From: Filimonas sp.
Lineage (GTDB): Bacteria; Bacteroidota; Bacteroidia; Chitinophagales; Chitinophagaceae
Direction of reading: 5' to 3'
Length of the DNA stretch: 64,000 bases
NCBI GenBank assembly: GCA_017306865.1
Contig: JAFKHH010000023.1
Coordinates: forward strand, 41,506 to 105,505
The notes under the pieces are model-generated. The model saw only the letters and a list, made by a program, of their open reading frames with translations. It did no database searches and was not told the DNA's origin. The first letter of the stretch is position 1; each line of letters starts with the position of its first letter. Shown piece after piece: positions 8,964 through 16,523 of this stretch. The translations under genes and the position numbers were made by a program.

Positions 8964-9686
8964 GTGTTCTTGAAAACACGAACGACAGCCATATTATCGG
9001 TGTTATTTCTTGTAATCGCCGCCTCCGATTGTTTCTTTATTATTGACGGAAATAAATTTGAGCGTTTTATCTCCAAGCCTTTACTCATGCCTGCGCTAAT
9101 GTACCTGTTTACAGTATCGGTAAGTGGTACAAAGAAAGAGATGATAAAGCATGTGCTGACGGCACTCATTTTTTCATGGATCGGGGATGTTGTTCTTTTG
9201 TTCTCCGGGCAGGCTGCATTTATAGGAGGAATGGTCGCATTTTTAATTGCACACATTTTTTATATCAGGGCATTTATCGGCATTAGCGGCAACCGTATCC
9301 GGTTCGGGTTGCCAATCTGGTTTGCGATGGCCTTAATGGCTGTTGTTGTTACCACACTTATGGAGATACTATGGCCTTACCTGGGAGCATTGCGCATACC
9401 GGTATTGGTATATGCGCTGACAATTGCCTGCATGTTCCTGTTTGCCTGCAATGCGGCAATGTTTATTCAAAATAAAATGATCGCGTTGTTGCTTGTATTA
9501 GGCGCGGCCTTATTTATCGTTTCCGACGCCTGTCTTTCATTGAATATATTCCGGTATAATAATTCTTCTTTCCCCATTATAGTAATGCTCACGTACTGTG
9601 CAGCCCAATTTTTATTGGTAAAAGGCTTTAGCGCATTCATTACCGGCAAGCCGCAACAGCAACCGCTGGATTTGTTGTTAGAATAA
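8964..9686 (+). CDS. Lysoplasmalogenase family protein (YhhN/TMEM86)
   Basis: This is a 240-residue, highly hydrophobic protein of seven to eight transmembrane helices with the YhhN family pattern: SKPLLMPALMYLF near residue 39, FSWIGDVVLLFSGQAAFIGGMVAFLIAHIFYIRAF near 71, and GAALFIVSDACLSLNIF near 180. The conserved Asp residues in GDVVLLF and SDACLSL are the expected catalytic-site positions. Family members hydrolyse the vinyl-ether bond of lysoplasmalogens; whether this organism has such lipids is not visible. The start is a GTG at 8964 (or the TTG two codons later), as no ATG is in frame nearby. It converges on recF. Confidence 0.85.
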   Translation: MFLKTRTTAILSVLFLVIAASDCFFIIDGNKFERFISKPLLMPALMYLFTVSVSGTKKEMIKHVLTALIFSWIGDVVLLFSGQAAFIGGMVAFLIAHIFYIRAFIGISGNRIRFGLPIWFAMALMAVVVTTLMEILWPYLGALRIPVLVYALTIACMFLFACNAAMFIQNKMIALLLVLGAALFIVSDACLSLNIFRYNNSSFPIIVMLTYCAAQFLLVKGFSAFITGKPQQQPLDLLLE

Positions 9687-9687
9687 G

Positions 9688-9736
9688 GTTTCAAAGTTTC
9701 AACGTTTCATTCATGAAACGTTGAAACTTTTGAAAC
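9688..9736. terminator. Family A stem-loop, bidirectional terminator between convergent genes
   Basis: A 23-bp stem with a single bulge: left arm 9688-9710 (GTTTCAAAGTTTCAACGTTT...) and right arm 9713-9736. It fills the whole gap between the lysoplasmalogenase stop (9686) and the recF stop (9736-9738). Its words GTTTCAAAGTTTCA and TGAAACTTTGAAAC recur at 21550-21626. Confidence 0.75.
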
Positions 9737-10821
9737 TATGTAATGTCTATTAATTGAAATGGAACATTCAACGCCTGAAACGCATTGGTCAACCTTTCGC
9801 TATGGGTATCTGTAATAAAAACCTGGCAATCTTCTTCTATGCAAACCTTTAATAGCAGGTTATGCATACGTTCGGCATCCAGTTTCTCAAACACATCATC
9901 CAGTAAAAGGATAGGGGAGAATCCCTTCTGTTGCTGAAGGGTAATAAATTCTGCAAGCTTTAAAGCAAATAACAAACTCTTGCGCTGGCCCTGGGACGCC
10001 AATGATTTGAATGCAATGTCTTGCATGGTTATTTCTATATCATCCTTATGAATGCCGCAACTGGTCCGCTGCATGTAGAGATCGCGCTGACGGTTGTCTT
10101 GTAACAGGGTTTCCAATGAACCGTTGAGCATCTGGCTGTCGTATGATAGTGTTACGGTGTCGTCCTTGCCTGCGATAGAGATATATTGTGCTTGCACAAG
10201 TGGTAGAAAATCAGCCAGGAAAGTTTTCCTTTTTTCAAATATCCATTGCCCTTTACTGCTTAGCTGCTGATCCAGGATGTCCAGCAACGCGTCATCCATG
10301 CGCCTGTTTTCTGCTGCAGCTTTCAGCAGGCTGTTCCGTTGCTGTAGTATTTTGGTATATGCAATCAGCTCTGACAGGTAGTCCGGCGATAGCTGGGATA
10401 AAATGGTATCCATAAACTTACGGCGCTCCTCGCTGCCACCAACAATCAGCTCCGTATCGTCCGGGGCGATCATAACACAGGGAAATTTGCCAATGTGCGC
10501 CGATAGCTTTTTATAGACTTCATTATCAATGGAGAACTCTTTTTTGTTGCTTTCCCGCAGCACGTTTACTATACGGAATGGTGTATTGTTTTTGTCTAAA
10601 ATCCCTTCCAGGCGCAGGCCTTGCAGGCCATGTTGTACATTCTGGGAATCGGGGCGGGAAAAATAGCTCCTGGTAAAGCAGAGATAGTAGATCGCATCCA
10701 GCAGGTTGGTCTTGCCACTGCCATTTTTACCACAGATAGCTGTTATCTTCTCCGTAAAATCAAATGAACGAAAAGTATAATTTCTAAACTGGGTCAGGCT
10801 TATGTTTTTGCAATACAACAT
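9736..10821 (-). CDS. recF: DNA replication and repair protein RecF
   Basis: This 361-residue ABC-type SMC-like ATPase starts MLYCKNISLTQFRNY at the ATG complementary to 10819-10821; a longer reading frame upstream lies in repeat DNA and is not credible. Walker A is CGKNGSGKTNLLDAIYYL (about residues 30-47). The signature is SQGQRKSLLFALKLAEF, and Walker B is PILLLDDVFEKLDAERM, followed by the D-loop. RecF with RecO and RecR loads RecA at gaps in damaged DNA in the cytoplasm. It is divergent from pdhA, with family G repeat DNA in the shared upstream region. Confidence 0.96.
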   Translation of the reverse strand: MLYCKNISLTQFRNYTFRSFDFTEKITAICGKNGSGKTNLLDAIYYLCFTRSYFSRPDSQNVQHGLQGLRLEGILDKNNTPFRIVNVLRESNKKEFSIDNEVYKKLSAHIGKFPCVMIAPDDTELIVGGSEERRKFMDTILSQLSPDYLSELIAYTKILQQRNSLLKAAAENRRMDDALLDILDQQLSSKGQWIFEKRKTFLADFLPLVQAQYISIAGKDDTVTLSYDSQMLNGSLETLLQDNRQRDLYMQRTSCGIHKDDIEITMQDIAFKSLASQGQRKSLLFALKLAEFITLQQQKGFSPILLLDDVFEKLDAERMHNLLLKVCIEEDCQVFITDTHSERLTNAFQALNVPFQLIDIT

Positions 10822-10835
10822 GAAAGGCGAAGATA

Positions 10836-10931
10836 AGTACGAAATACAAAGTACGAAGTACGAGGTGATGAAATACACATAAGTTTGACTTACATCAGCG
10901 GCTGATACTTCGTACTTCGTAATTTGTACTT
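10836..10931. repeat. Family G inverted repeat in the recF/pdhA divergent region
   Basis: The left arm at 10836-10870 is built from repeats of AAGTACGAAGTACGA and AAATACAAAGTACGA. The right arm at 10901-10931 (TACTTCGTACTTCGTAATTT) is its imperfect complement. The structure could affect recF initiation, since it begins 15 bases upstream of the recF ATG. Confidence 0.6.
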
Positions 10932-10988
10932 GTTTTTATTGGTGCAAACGTTGTCGTAACCTCATAACCCTCAGGCTGTAAACGTTTC

Positions 10989-11020
10989 TTTGAACTTTAA
11001 ATCACAATCCCCTATATTTG
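10989..11020 (+). promoter_or_regulatory. Bacteroidota-type promoter for pdhA
   Basis: TTTG at 10989-10992 is separated by 20 bases from TATATTTG at 11013-11020. This matches the TTTG-N19-21-TAnnTTTG consensus of the primary sigma factor in this phylum. The predicted start of transcription is near 11026, 14 bases before the GTG start codon. Confidence 0.75.
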
Positions 11021-11039
11021 CCCCTCAAATTTTAATACC

Positions 11040-12035
11040 GTGGCAACAAAGTTTTCTAAAGAAACTTATCTATACTGGTACGAATTGATGCAGTTGATTC
11101 GCCAGTTCGAACTTAAGGCAGAGGAAATGTACAAAATGGCAGGAAAAATCCGTGGCTTCTTTCACGCTTACATAGGCCAGGAAGCAATTGCCGCCGGTTG
11201 TATGACTGCAACTCGTCCAGAAGATCCATTTATTACCGCTTATCGTGACCACGGCTTAGGTCTTGCAAAAGGCATGAGCCCGAATTCTTGTATGGCTGAA
11301 CTATATGGTAAAGCTACAGGTTGTGCGAAAGGAAAGGGTGGTAGTATGCACTTCTTTAGCAAAGAGCATTATTTCTTTGGAGGCCATGGTATCGTTGGTG
11401 CGCAAATAGGCACCGGCGCAGGTTTGGCTTTCGCTGAAAAATATAAAGGTACCGACAACGTAGTGTTGTGTTTCTTTGGTGATGGTGCTGCCCGCCAGGG
11501 TATCCTCCATGAGTCATTTAACCTGGCTATGACATGGAAATTACCTGTGATCTTTATTTGTGAAAATAACCACTATGCAATGGGTACTTCTGTAGAAAGA
11601 ACATCCAATGTAGTGGACATTTATAAACTGGCAGACGCTTACGAAATGCCGGGCGACCAGGTAGATGGTATGCAGCCTGAAACTGTACACGAGGCTATTG
11701 CCCGTGCAGTTAAAAGAGCACGTGAAGGTGAAGGCCCTACTTTGCTGGAATTGAAAACTTACCGTTACAAAGGGCACTCTATTTCTGATCCTCAGAAATA
11801 CCGTACTAAAGAAGAAGTGGACGAGTATAAAGCAAAAGATCCGATCCAGTTAGTATTAAAAACAATCAAGGACAATAAATACGCGACTGACGAAGAAATT
11901 GCAGCCATTGATGCACGCATCAATGATGTGGTAGAAGAAAGCGTGAAATTTGCTGAAGAAAGCCCTTGGCCGGATGATAGCGAATTACTGAAAGATGTTT
12001 ATCTTGATCAGAATTACCCGTTTATTGTTGACTAA
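11040..12035 (+). CDS. pdhA: Pyruvate dehydrogenase E1 component, alpha subunit
   Basis: This 331-residue protein starts at a GTG (GTGGCAACAAAG), placed 20 bases after a well-formed promoter. It has the complete E1-alpha pattern: RGFFHAYIGQEAI, ITAYRDHG, YGKATGCAKGKGGSMHFF, the thiamine-diphosphate motif GDG...N in CFFGDGAARQGILHESFNLA, and YRYKGHSISDPQKYRTKEE, which carries the region phosphorylated in eukaryotes. With the beta subunit (not in this window) it decarboxylates pyruvate and acetylates the lipoyl group of E2, feeding acetyl-CoA to the TCA cycle. It is followed by a TPR protein gene 29 bases downstream and then ribH. Confidence 0.95.
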   Translation: MATKFSKETYLYWYELMQLIRQFELKAEEMYKMAGKIRGFFHAYIGQEAIAAGCMTATRPEDPFITAYRDHGLGLAKGMSPNSCMAELYGKATGCAKGKGGSMHFFSKEHYFFGGHGIVGAQIGTGAGLAFAEKYKGTDNVVLCFFGDGAARQGILHESFNLAMTWKLPVIFICENNHYAMGTSVERTSNVVDIYKLADAYEMPGDQVDGMQPETVHEAIARAVKRAREGEGPTLLELKTYRYKGHSISDPQKYRTKEEVDEYKAKDPIQLVLKTIKDNKYATDEEIAAIDARINDVVEESVKFAEESPWPDDSELLKDVYLDQNYPFIVD

Positions 12036-12064
12036 ATTTACAACCCCAATTTCAAAATTGATAT

Positions 12065-12757
12065 ATGTCTGAGAAACAAGTGCAGGCTGTAGAGCCAAAT
12101 GTAGCGCTAAACAAGGCGCAAGGTTTTTGGCAAAAGAATCAAAAAGCTATTATCGGTGCTGCTGTAGTAGTTGTAGTAGCAGTAGGTGGCTATTTCGGAT
12201 ACCAGAATTACATTGTAAAACCGAAAGAAGAAAAAGCTACTGATGCGATCTTCAAAGCACAACAGTACTTCGGTATAGATTCGCTGAACCTTGCATTGAA
12301 CGGCGACGGAGCTAACAAAGGTTTCGTGTACATTGCAAATAACTACAGCGGTACAAAGGTGGGCAACCTTGCAAAATACTATGCAGGTGTGAGCTACCTT
12401 AAATTGGGTGACTTCAATAACGCTATCAAATACCTGAAAGACTTCAGCACAGATGCTCCGCAGGTACAGATGATGGCTTATGGATGCCTGGGTGACGCGT
12501 ATAGCGAAACAAACAAGGTGTCTGAAGCGATAGACAGCTATAAAAAAGCAGCTTCTACGTTTGAAAAAGACGAAACCAACTCTTCTGAATATTTGTTCCG
12601 CGCGGCTTTATTAGCTGAAACAGCTAACAAAACGCAAGATGCGATCGCTTTGTACAAACAAGTGAAAGAGAAATTTCCGAGAACAGAGAAAGGTTTCCAG
12701 GCTGATAAATACCTTTATCGCCTTAGCGTTGAAAAAAATGACTTTAGTGTAAAATAA
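12065..12757 (+). CDS. Membrane-anchored tetratricopeptide repeat protein (YfgM-like)
   Basis: This 230-residue protein has a cytoplasmic N-terminus of about 27 residues, one transmembrane helix (AIIGAAVVVVVAVGGYFGY, about 29-47) and a periplasmic array of TPR units. Examples are GNLAKYYAGVSYLKLGDFNNAIKYLKDF, MMAYGCLGDAYSETNKVSEAIDSYKKAA and FRAALLAETANKTQDAIALYKQVKEKFP. The layout matches YfgM-type ancillary SecYEG-associated proteins, a role that is only inferred here. It lies between pdhA and ribH; its stop TAA shares one base with the ATG of ribH, showing translational coupling. Confidence 0.85.
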   Translation: MSEKQVQAVEPNVALNKAQGFWQKNQKAIIGAAVVVVVAVGGYFGYQNYIVKPKEEKATDAIFKAQQYFGIDSLNLALNGDGANKGFVYIANNYSGTKVGNLAKYYAGVSYLKLGDFNNAIKYLKDFSTDAPQVQMMAYGCLGDAYSETNKVSEAIDSYKKAASTFEKDETNSSEYLFRAALLAETANKTQDAIALYKQVKEKFPRTEKGFQADKYLYRLSVEKNDFSVK

Positions 12758-13236
12758 TGGCAACACAAGGAAATACATCATTGCTCAAAGGCATCCCCAA
12801 ACTAAAGGATGCCTTTGTAGTTATAGTTAAGACAGAATGGAACGCCGCTATCATCAACAAGCTGGAAGCGGGCGCCAAAAAGATATTGAAAGAGCTGGGC
12901 ATTGAGAGCAGAACGCTGGTTGTGCCAGGTGCAGTGGAAATACCATATGCCGTGCGTACCTATGCAGAAAGCAACGAGCGGGAGGCTGATGCCTTCATTA
13001 CATTGGGCGTTGTGATCCGGGGAGATACGCCACATTTTGACTATGTATGCAAACTGGTGACAGATGGTGTACTTTCACTGAACCTTACACTGGATGCACC
13101 TGTTATCTTTGGTGTGCTGACTGTGGAGAATGAGCAGCAGGCAAAAGAGAGAGTGGGTGGCATTCATGGCCATAAAGGCGAAGAAGCAGCGGCAGCAGCA
13201 GCGAAGATGATAAAACTGAAGAGGAGTTTGAAGTAA
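12757..13236 (+). CDS. ribH: 6,7-dimethyl-8-ribityllumazine synthase
   Basis: This 159-residue enzyme of riboflavin biosynthesis condenses 5-amino-6-ribitylamino-uracil with dihydroxybutanone phosphate in the penultimate step. Family motifs present are VPGAVEIPYAVR (residues 49-60), LGVVIRGDTPHFDYVC (with the catalytic His in the PHFD segment), PVIFGVLTVENEQQAKERVGG and GHKGEEAAAAA. Its length matches the usual 150-160 residues that assemble into icosahedral or pentameric shells. The ATG overlaps the previous stop codon (TAATG), and it ends the pdhA operon. No FMN riboswitch is visible upstream. Confidence 0.96.
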   Translation: MATQGNTSLLKGIPKLKDAFVVIVKTEWNAAIINKLEAGAKKILKELGIESRTLVVPGAVEIPYAVRTYAESNEREADAFITLGVVIRGDTPHFDYVCKLVTDGVLSLNLTLDAPVIFGVLTVENEQQAKERVGGIHGHKGEEAAAAAAKMIKLKRSLK

Positions 13237-13380
13237 TTTGAAAATATGCAAATGTGCTAATTTGAAAATTGTTTAATGGCTATATGGTTTCATTGTTGAA
13301 ACAATTTGACCATTAAACAATTTAGCAATTAGACTTTTTTACATTTTCAAATTTTCAAATTCACAAATTTTCAAATTATT
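13237..13380. repeat. Family C/B nested stem-loop after ribH
   Basis: The gap between ribH and the CCG-domain gene is one nested structure. AATTGTTTAATGG (13267-13279) pairs with CCATTAAACAATT (13310-13322), and inside it GTTTCATTGTTGAAAC (13287-13302) is a small hairpin. The outer AAATT/AATTTG-rich sequence pairs with the TTTTCAAATTTTCAAATT stretch at 13344-13378. It probably ends ribH transcription or protects the mRNA end. Confidence 0.6.
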
Positions 13381-13386
13381 TCGATT

Positions 13387-14106
13387 GTGGACGTACAATT
13401 ATTCATACCGTGTTTTATAGACCAGCTATATCCTACCGTAGCCTTTAATATGGTGAAGGTACTGGAGAAGGCGGGCTGTAATGTGAAATATAATACGAAT
13501 CAGACCTGTTGCGGGCAACCTGCTTTCAACGCCGGATTCTGGGGTGAGGCGAAAGATGTTTGCTCCAAGTTTATGAAAGACTTCTCCGGTGCAGACTATG
13601 TGGTGGCACCAAGTGCAAGCTGTGTGGGTTTTGTACGCAATTACTATTCAAAATTGTTCGATAACTCATCTGTGCATAACGAAGTAAAAGCGTTAAGCGA
13701 TCGCACCTATGAGTTTTCGGAGTTTATGGTAAAAGTATTAGGTATCGATAACGTAGGCGCCAGGCTTGATGCAAAAGCAACTTACCACGATAGCTGTGCA
13801 GGCTTGCGTGAGTGTGGCATTAAGGCTGAACCACGTCAACTGCTGGGCAATGTACAGGGGTTAGAGTTGGTAGAGATGAAAGATGTAGAAACCTGTTGTG
13901 GTTTTGGCGGCACATTTGCTGTAAAATTCGAGTCGATCAGCATCGGTATGGCTGATCAGAAAGTAACCAATGCAATTGAAACAGATGCGCAATACCTCAT
14001 TAGTACGGATATGAGCTGCCTGATGCACCTGGACGGTTATATTAAGCACAAGGGAGAAAACATTAAAGTATTGCATTTAGCTGATGTATTGGCAAATGGG
14101 TGGTAG
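13387..14106 (+). CDS. CCG-domain (Fe-S)-binding protein, LutA/YkgE/GlcF-like
   Basis: This 239-residue protein starts at a GTG (GTGGACGTACAATTA). It holds two cysteine-rich CCG domains: the first around PCFIDQLYP...TNQTCCGQPAFNAGF (residues 9-52) with SASCVGF, the second around YHDSCAGLRECG...VETCCGFGGTFAVKF (about 136-182). These domains bind a non-cubane [4Fe-4S] cluster and occur in heterodisulfide reductase-like and lactate or glycolate oxidase complexes. The single-polypeptide size fits LutA/YkgE of the LutABC L-lactate system. The lutB and lutC partners are not next to it, so the exact pathway is unproven. It is a cytoplasmic electron-transfer or scaffold subunit. Confidence 0.87.
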   Translation: MDVQLFIPCFIDQLYPTVAFNMVKVLEKAGCNVKYNTNQTCCGQPAFNAGFWGEAKDVCSKFMKDFSGADYVVAPSASCVGFVRNYYSKLFDNSSVHNEVKALSDRTYEFSEFMVKVLGIDNVGARLDAKATYHDSCAGLRECGIKAEPRQLLGNVQGLELVEMKDVETCCGFGGTFAVKFESISIGMADQKVTNAIETDAQYLISTDMSCLMHLDGYIKHKGENIKVLHLADVLANGW

Positions 14107-14225
14107 CAGAATTGCTGAATTGTTATATGGTTAAATTGTTGGGCTTTTTGTTATAACAATTTATCAATGAAACAATGGAGCAACGACCCGCTAATTTCAA
14201 ATTTTAAATCTCAAATTTCTAATTG
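14107..14225. repeat. Family C and B intergenic repeat
   Basis: The first half (14110-14185) contains the family C words GAATTGTTATATGGTTAAATTG and GTTATAACAATTTATCAATG, which can pair. The second half (14191-14222) is the family B word CAAATTTTAAATCTCAAATT. It fills the space between the CCG gene and the EVE gene completely. No coding potential seen. Confidence 0.5.
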
Positions 14226-14227
14226 AT

Positions 14228-14641
14228 ATGGCTCACTGGTTAATCAAATCAGAACCTTTTAAGTATAGCTGGGACCAGTTTGTAAAAGATGGTCAGACCT
14301 TTTGGGATGGTGTGCGCAACTATGCCGCACGCAACAACCTGCGCGCAATGAAAAAAGGTGATGAGGTATTATTCTATCACAGCAATGAAGGGGTAGAGAT
14401 AGTAGGTATTGCAAAGGTGGCGAAAGAAGCATACCAGGACCCAACAACGGACGATACCAACTGGGTTGTGGTTGATTTTAAGCCTGTACGCAAGCTAAAA
14501 AATCCTGTAACATTAGTGCAGGTCAAAGAAGAGAAAAGACTCGCCAATATGGCGCTTGTAAAGCTTTCCCGTTTATCTGTACAACCTGTCACCGATGAAG
14601 AATGGAAAGTGGTGATGGAAATGGCGGGAGAGAAGAAGTAG
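14228..14641 (+). CDS. EVE domain-containing protein
   Basis: This 137-residue protein consists of one EVE domain: MAHWLIKSEPFKYSWDQFVKDG at the start, then WDGVRNYAARNNLRAMKKGDEVLFYHSNEG, GIAKVAKEAYQDPT, VDFKPVRKLKNPVTL and a C-terminal LSVQPVTDEEWKVV. EVE is a PUA-like fold that reads modified bases such as 5-methyl- or 5-hydroxymethyl-cytosine in DNA and certain modified RNA bases. Stand-alone EVE proteins like this are widespread and often close to core genes; their ligand is mostly unknown. It has its own terminator downstream. Confidence 0.92.
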   Translation: MAHWLIKSEPFKYSWDQFVKDGQTFWDGVRNYAARNNLRAMKKGDEVLFYHSNEGVEIVGIAKVAKEAYQDPTTDDTNWVVVDFKPVRKLKNPVTLVQVKEEKRLANMALVKLSRLSVQPVTDEEWKVVMEMAGEKK

Positions 14642-14682
14642 GTTTATAAAGTAGTATAGAGTTTATAGGGTATATAAAGAGA
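14642..14682 (+). repeat. Family J word directly after a stop codon
   Basis: An AT-rich string (GTTTATAAAGTAGTATAGAG, then TTTATAGGGTATATAAAGAG) begins right after the EVE stop. Very similar strings follow the stop codons at 20958 and 54081. It has no inverted partner, unlike the other families. Confidence 0.4.
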
Positions 14683-14685
14683 TTT

Positions 14686-14728
14686 AAGAAGGCATTGATT
14701 GATTTTGCAATCGATGCCTTCTTCTTTA
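14686..14728 (+). terminator. Terminator of the EVE gene
   Basis: AAGAAGGCATTGATT (14686-14700) pairs with AATCGATGCCTTCTT (14709-14723) around an 8-base loop. It is followed by CTTTATT. Confidence 0.75.
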
Positions 14729-14748
14729 TTAAAAGCACGACGTTGCAA

Positions 14749-14809
14749 AATCCTGACAGGTCTTGAAGAGGATTAAAAAAAGAATCAGTCTTGCAGACCT
14801 GTCAGGATT
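14749..14809. repeat. Family D palindrome, long-loop copy
   Basis: AATCCTGACAGGTCTT (14749-14764) and CAGACCTGTCAGGATT (14794-14809) form an inverted repeat with a loop of about 29 bases. Three short-loop copies of the same arms occur at 49994-50026, 50323-50355 and 58878-58910. Confidence 0.75.
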
Positions 14810-14877
14810 ACTCCAGCGGGCTTGTTTTTTAGTCAACTATTTCAATATTGCGATTATAAAAAACTATAAGGTTTTGC

Positions 14878-15417
14878 TTAATTACAAACGAACGTAGAGT
14901 CTTCTTTATTGAAACGAGTACAATAAAAATGATATTCGTTCAAAGAAAGTCTGTTTGTTGAATTGGACTTAGGATCTGGTTTTACTTGACTAAACATAAA
15001 CCAATTTACATGATCTATTATGCCTGTGCACCCCCCTGCTATATAAATATGCGTTGTGTCGGATGCGTGCCCTAGAAAGATATCTTTTAAATGAATGTAA
15101 TTTTTTGATGCAAGGATATCGAACGCATAAATAGTTATTGATGGTGAAGAGTTAGCAGTAAGTTGTACTAATTCCTCAATACTAGCTTTTCGTTTTAGCT
15201 GGAGGTAGAGTTTATGATATTTATTTTTCGTTTCTGGTATTCCTGCATGGCCAACAGGATATCCCAAATGAATTAGCTTTTCTTTTTGTAAGCTGGCTAC
15301 TATTGATTCTATTTCAGGTCTGATCGAAATAGATTTTGTTTGCGCTCGTAGGTTCGAGCATGCTATTACAGAAACAAATAGAACGCTGCAATATGATATA
15401 AAAAGATACCTTACCAT
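14878..15417 (-). CDS. Secreted protein with HEAT-like segment, unknown function
   Basis: This 179-residue protein starts MVRYLFISYCSVLFV at the ATG complementary to 15415-15417, with a signal peptide to about residue 26 (CSNLRAQ). An alpha-helical part (KLYLQLKRKASIEELVQLTANSSPSITIYAFDILASKNYIHL) looks like a HEAT-type helix pair. It is followed by a conserved-looking stretch (LGHASDTTHIYIAGGCTGIIDHVNWFMF). I have the impression of an uncharacterised Bacteroidota family in which this helix pair precedes a D-T-T...G-C segment; I know no function. It lies 32 bases downstream of the hydrolase gene on the same strand. Confidence 0.7.
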   Translation of the reverse strand: MVRYLFISYCSVLFVSVIACSNLRAQTKSISIRPEIESIVASLQKEKLIHLGYPVGHAGIPETKNKYHKLYLQLKRKASIEELVQLTANSSPSITIYAFDILASKNYIHLKDIFLGHASDTTHIYIAGGCTGIIDHVNWFMFSQVKPDPKSNSTNRLSLNEYHFYCTRFNKEDSTFVCN

Positions 15418-15449
15418 TATAACTTTAGAGTTTAGTAGATACAAAATTA

Positions 15450-16382
15450 TTACTTCTGCTCTAAGAGCCACCCGATTGTTTTCTCGGGGTCTGCGATGCT
15501 CCATGAATGCGGATGCCTCGTGTTGTCAAACTTGCGATAACCTTTATTTGTGGTTGTAACTAATATTGCTTTGTCATTCCCAAGCCTTTTTAATTCATTG
15601 ATCATAGCTGCATGATCCGCAACATTCATATAAGAATAATCATACCCACGATTGGCAAGCCACCACTGAATATCCGGCTCTGCAATAAGCATTACGGGTA
15701 ATTTAACTAATGGTTTGATTGCGCGTTGCGTTGTATCGGAGAAAGAGTAAGGTGAATTGTTGTAATAGTTTTCCAATGCTGTTTCCGGTGTACCGTGCAT
15801 TTCTTTCTCTATCCGGTCAATCATATAAGTTACTTCGGGGTTGATCTGATCTGTTTTTGAGAGCCTGACTATTCTTTTGGCTGAAGTGTAAAAACGTTCC
15901 CAATCAAGTGGTGGGTCAACTGCAAAAAGTGCTGCAGGTTTTACAGGATAATTTTTTTGTATAGCTAATTCTGCATACTTCACTGCGCAAGTACCGCCAA
16001 TAGAAAGACCGCCAATATAAAAAGGCTTTCCTTGTATGGCATACTTTGAATAGATCATTTCTACCATTTCTTTTAAGGATGCCTGCGATGCGCTGTCACT
16101 TCCGAAATACAATCTCCCTGTTTTTAATAAAGGAACAATGGTGAGTATGTTCTTTTTTGCTGCATACTGTGGTAAGTCTGTTTGCATCAGCAGACCAGAC
16201 GGCGAGTTGCCAAAGCCATCTAAAAGAAACATACAAGCATCAATAGTACCGCTTTCTGGTTTTACTGCAATATACATATCTGCTGTGCTATCTTTTGTAT
16301 TCCGGTACACGGTTTCAATCTTTTGACTGAATGTGGTATAAGAGCAAGCGCAGAGCAATAAGAGAAGTAAATATGTACGCAT
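15450..16382 (-). CDS. Secreted alpha/beta hydrolase (esterase-like)
   Basis: This 310-residue protein starts MRTYLLLLLLCACSYTTFSQ at the ATG complementary to 16380-16382, giving a clean signal peptide. Residues 50-190 have the alpha/beta-hydrolase layout: MFLLDGFGNSP (oxyanion-hole strand), FYIGGLSIGGTCAVKYAEL with the nucleophile serine in GLSIGG, then a cap-like region. A likely acid is in LPVMLIAEPDIQWW or MNVADHAAMI, and the catalytic histidine is probably in HPHSWSIAD near the C-terminus. The substrate is unknown. Its neighbours are small secreted proteins of unknown function. Confidence 0.75.
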   Translation of the reverse strand: MRTYLLLLLLCACSYTTFSQKIETVYRNTKDSTADMYIAVKPESGTIDACMFLLDGFGNSPSGLLMQTDLPQYAAKKNILTIVPLLKTGRLYFGSDSASQASLKEMVEMIYSKYAIQGKPFYIGGLSIGGTCAVKYAELAIQKNYPVKPAALFAVDPPLDWERFYTSAKRIVRLSKTDQINPEVTYMIDRIEKEMHGTPETALENYYNNSPYSFSDTTQRAIKPLVKLPVMLIAEPDIQWWLANRGYDYSYMNVADHAAMINELKRLGNDKAILVTTTNKGYRKFDNTRHPHSWSIADPEKTIGWLLEQK

Positions 16383-16523
16383 GATAACTCTATTAATGAC
16401 TGGAATAATAAAGCAAGAATCAAGTTTTGTTTTGATCAAAGCAGTTTATGTAATTTAAGCAAAACTGTCTTTTCAGGAAAATAATTAACAATATTAGAGT
16501 GAAATGCCAGGCTTTAGTCTGTA

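Noticed and set aside
10822..10878. N-terminal extension of RecF
   Set aside because: The extra codons come from the GTACGAAGTACGA repeat; the normal RecF start is MLYCKNISLTQFRNY.
12700..12800. FMN riboswitch upstream of ribH
   Set aside because: ribH overlaps the preceding gene by one base and the region is coding; no riboswitch sequence seen.
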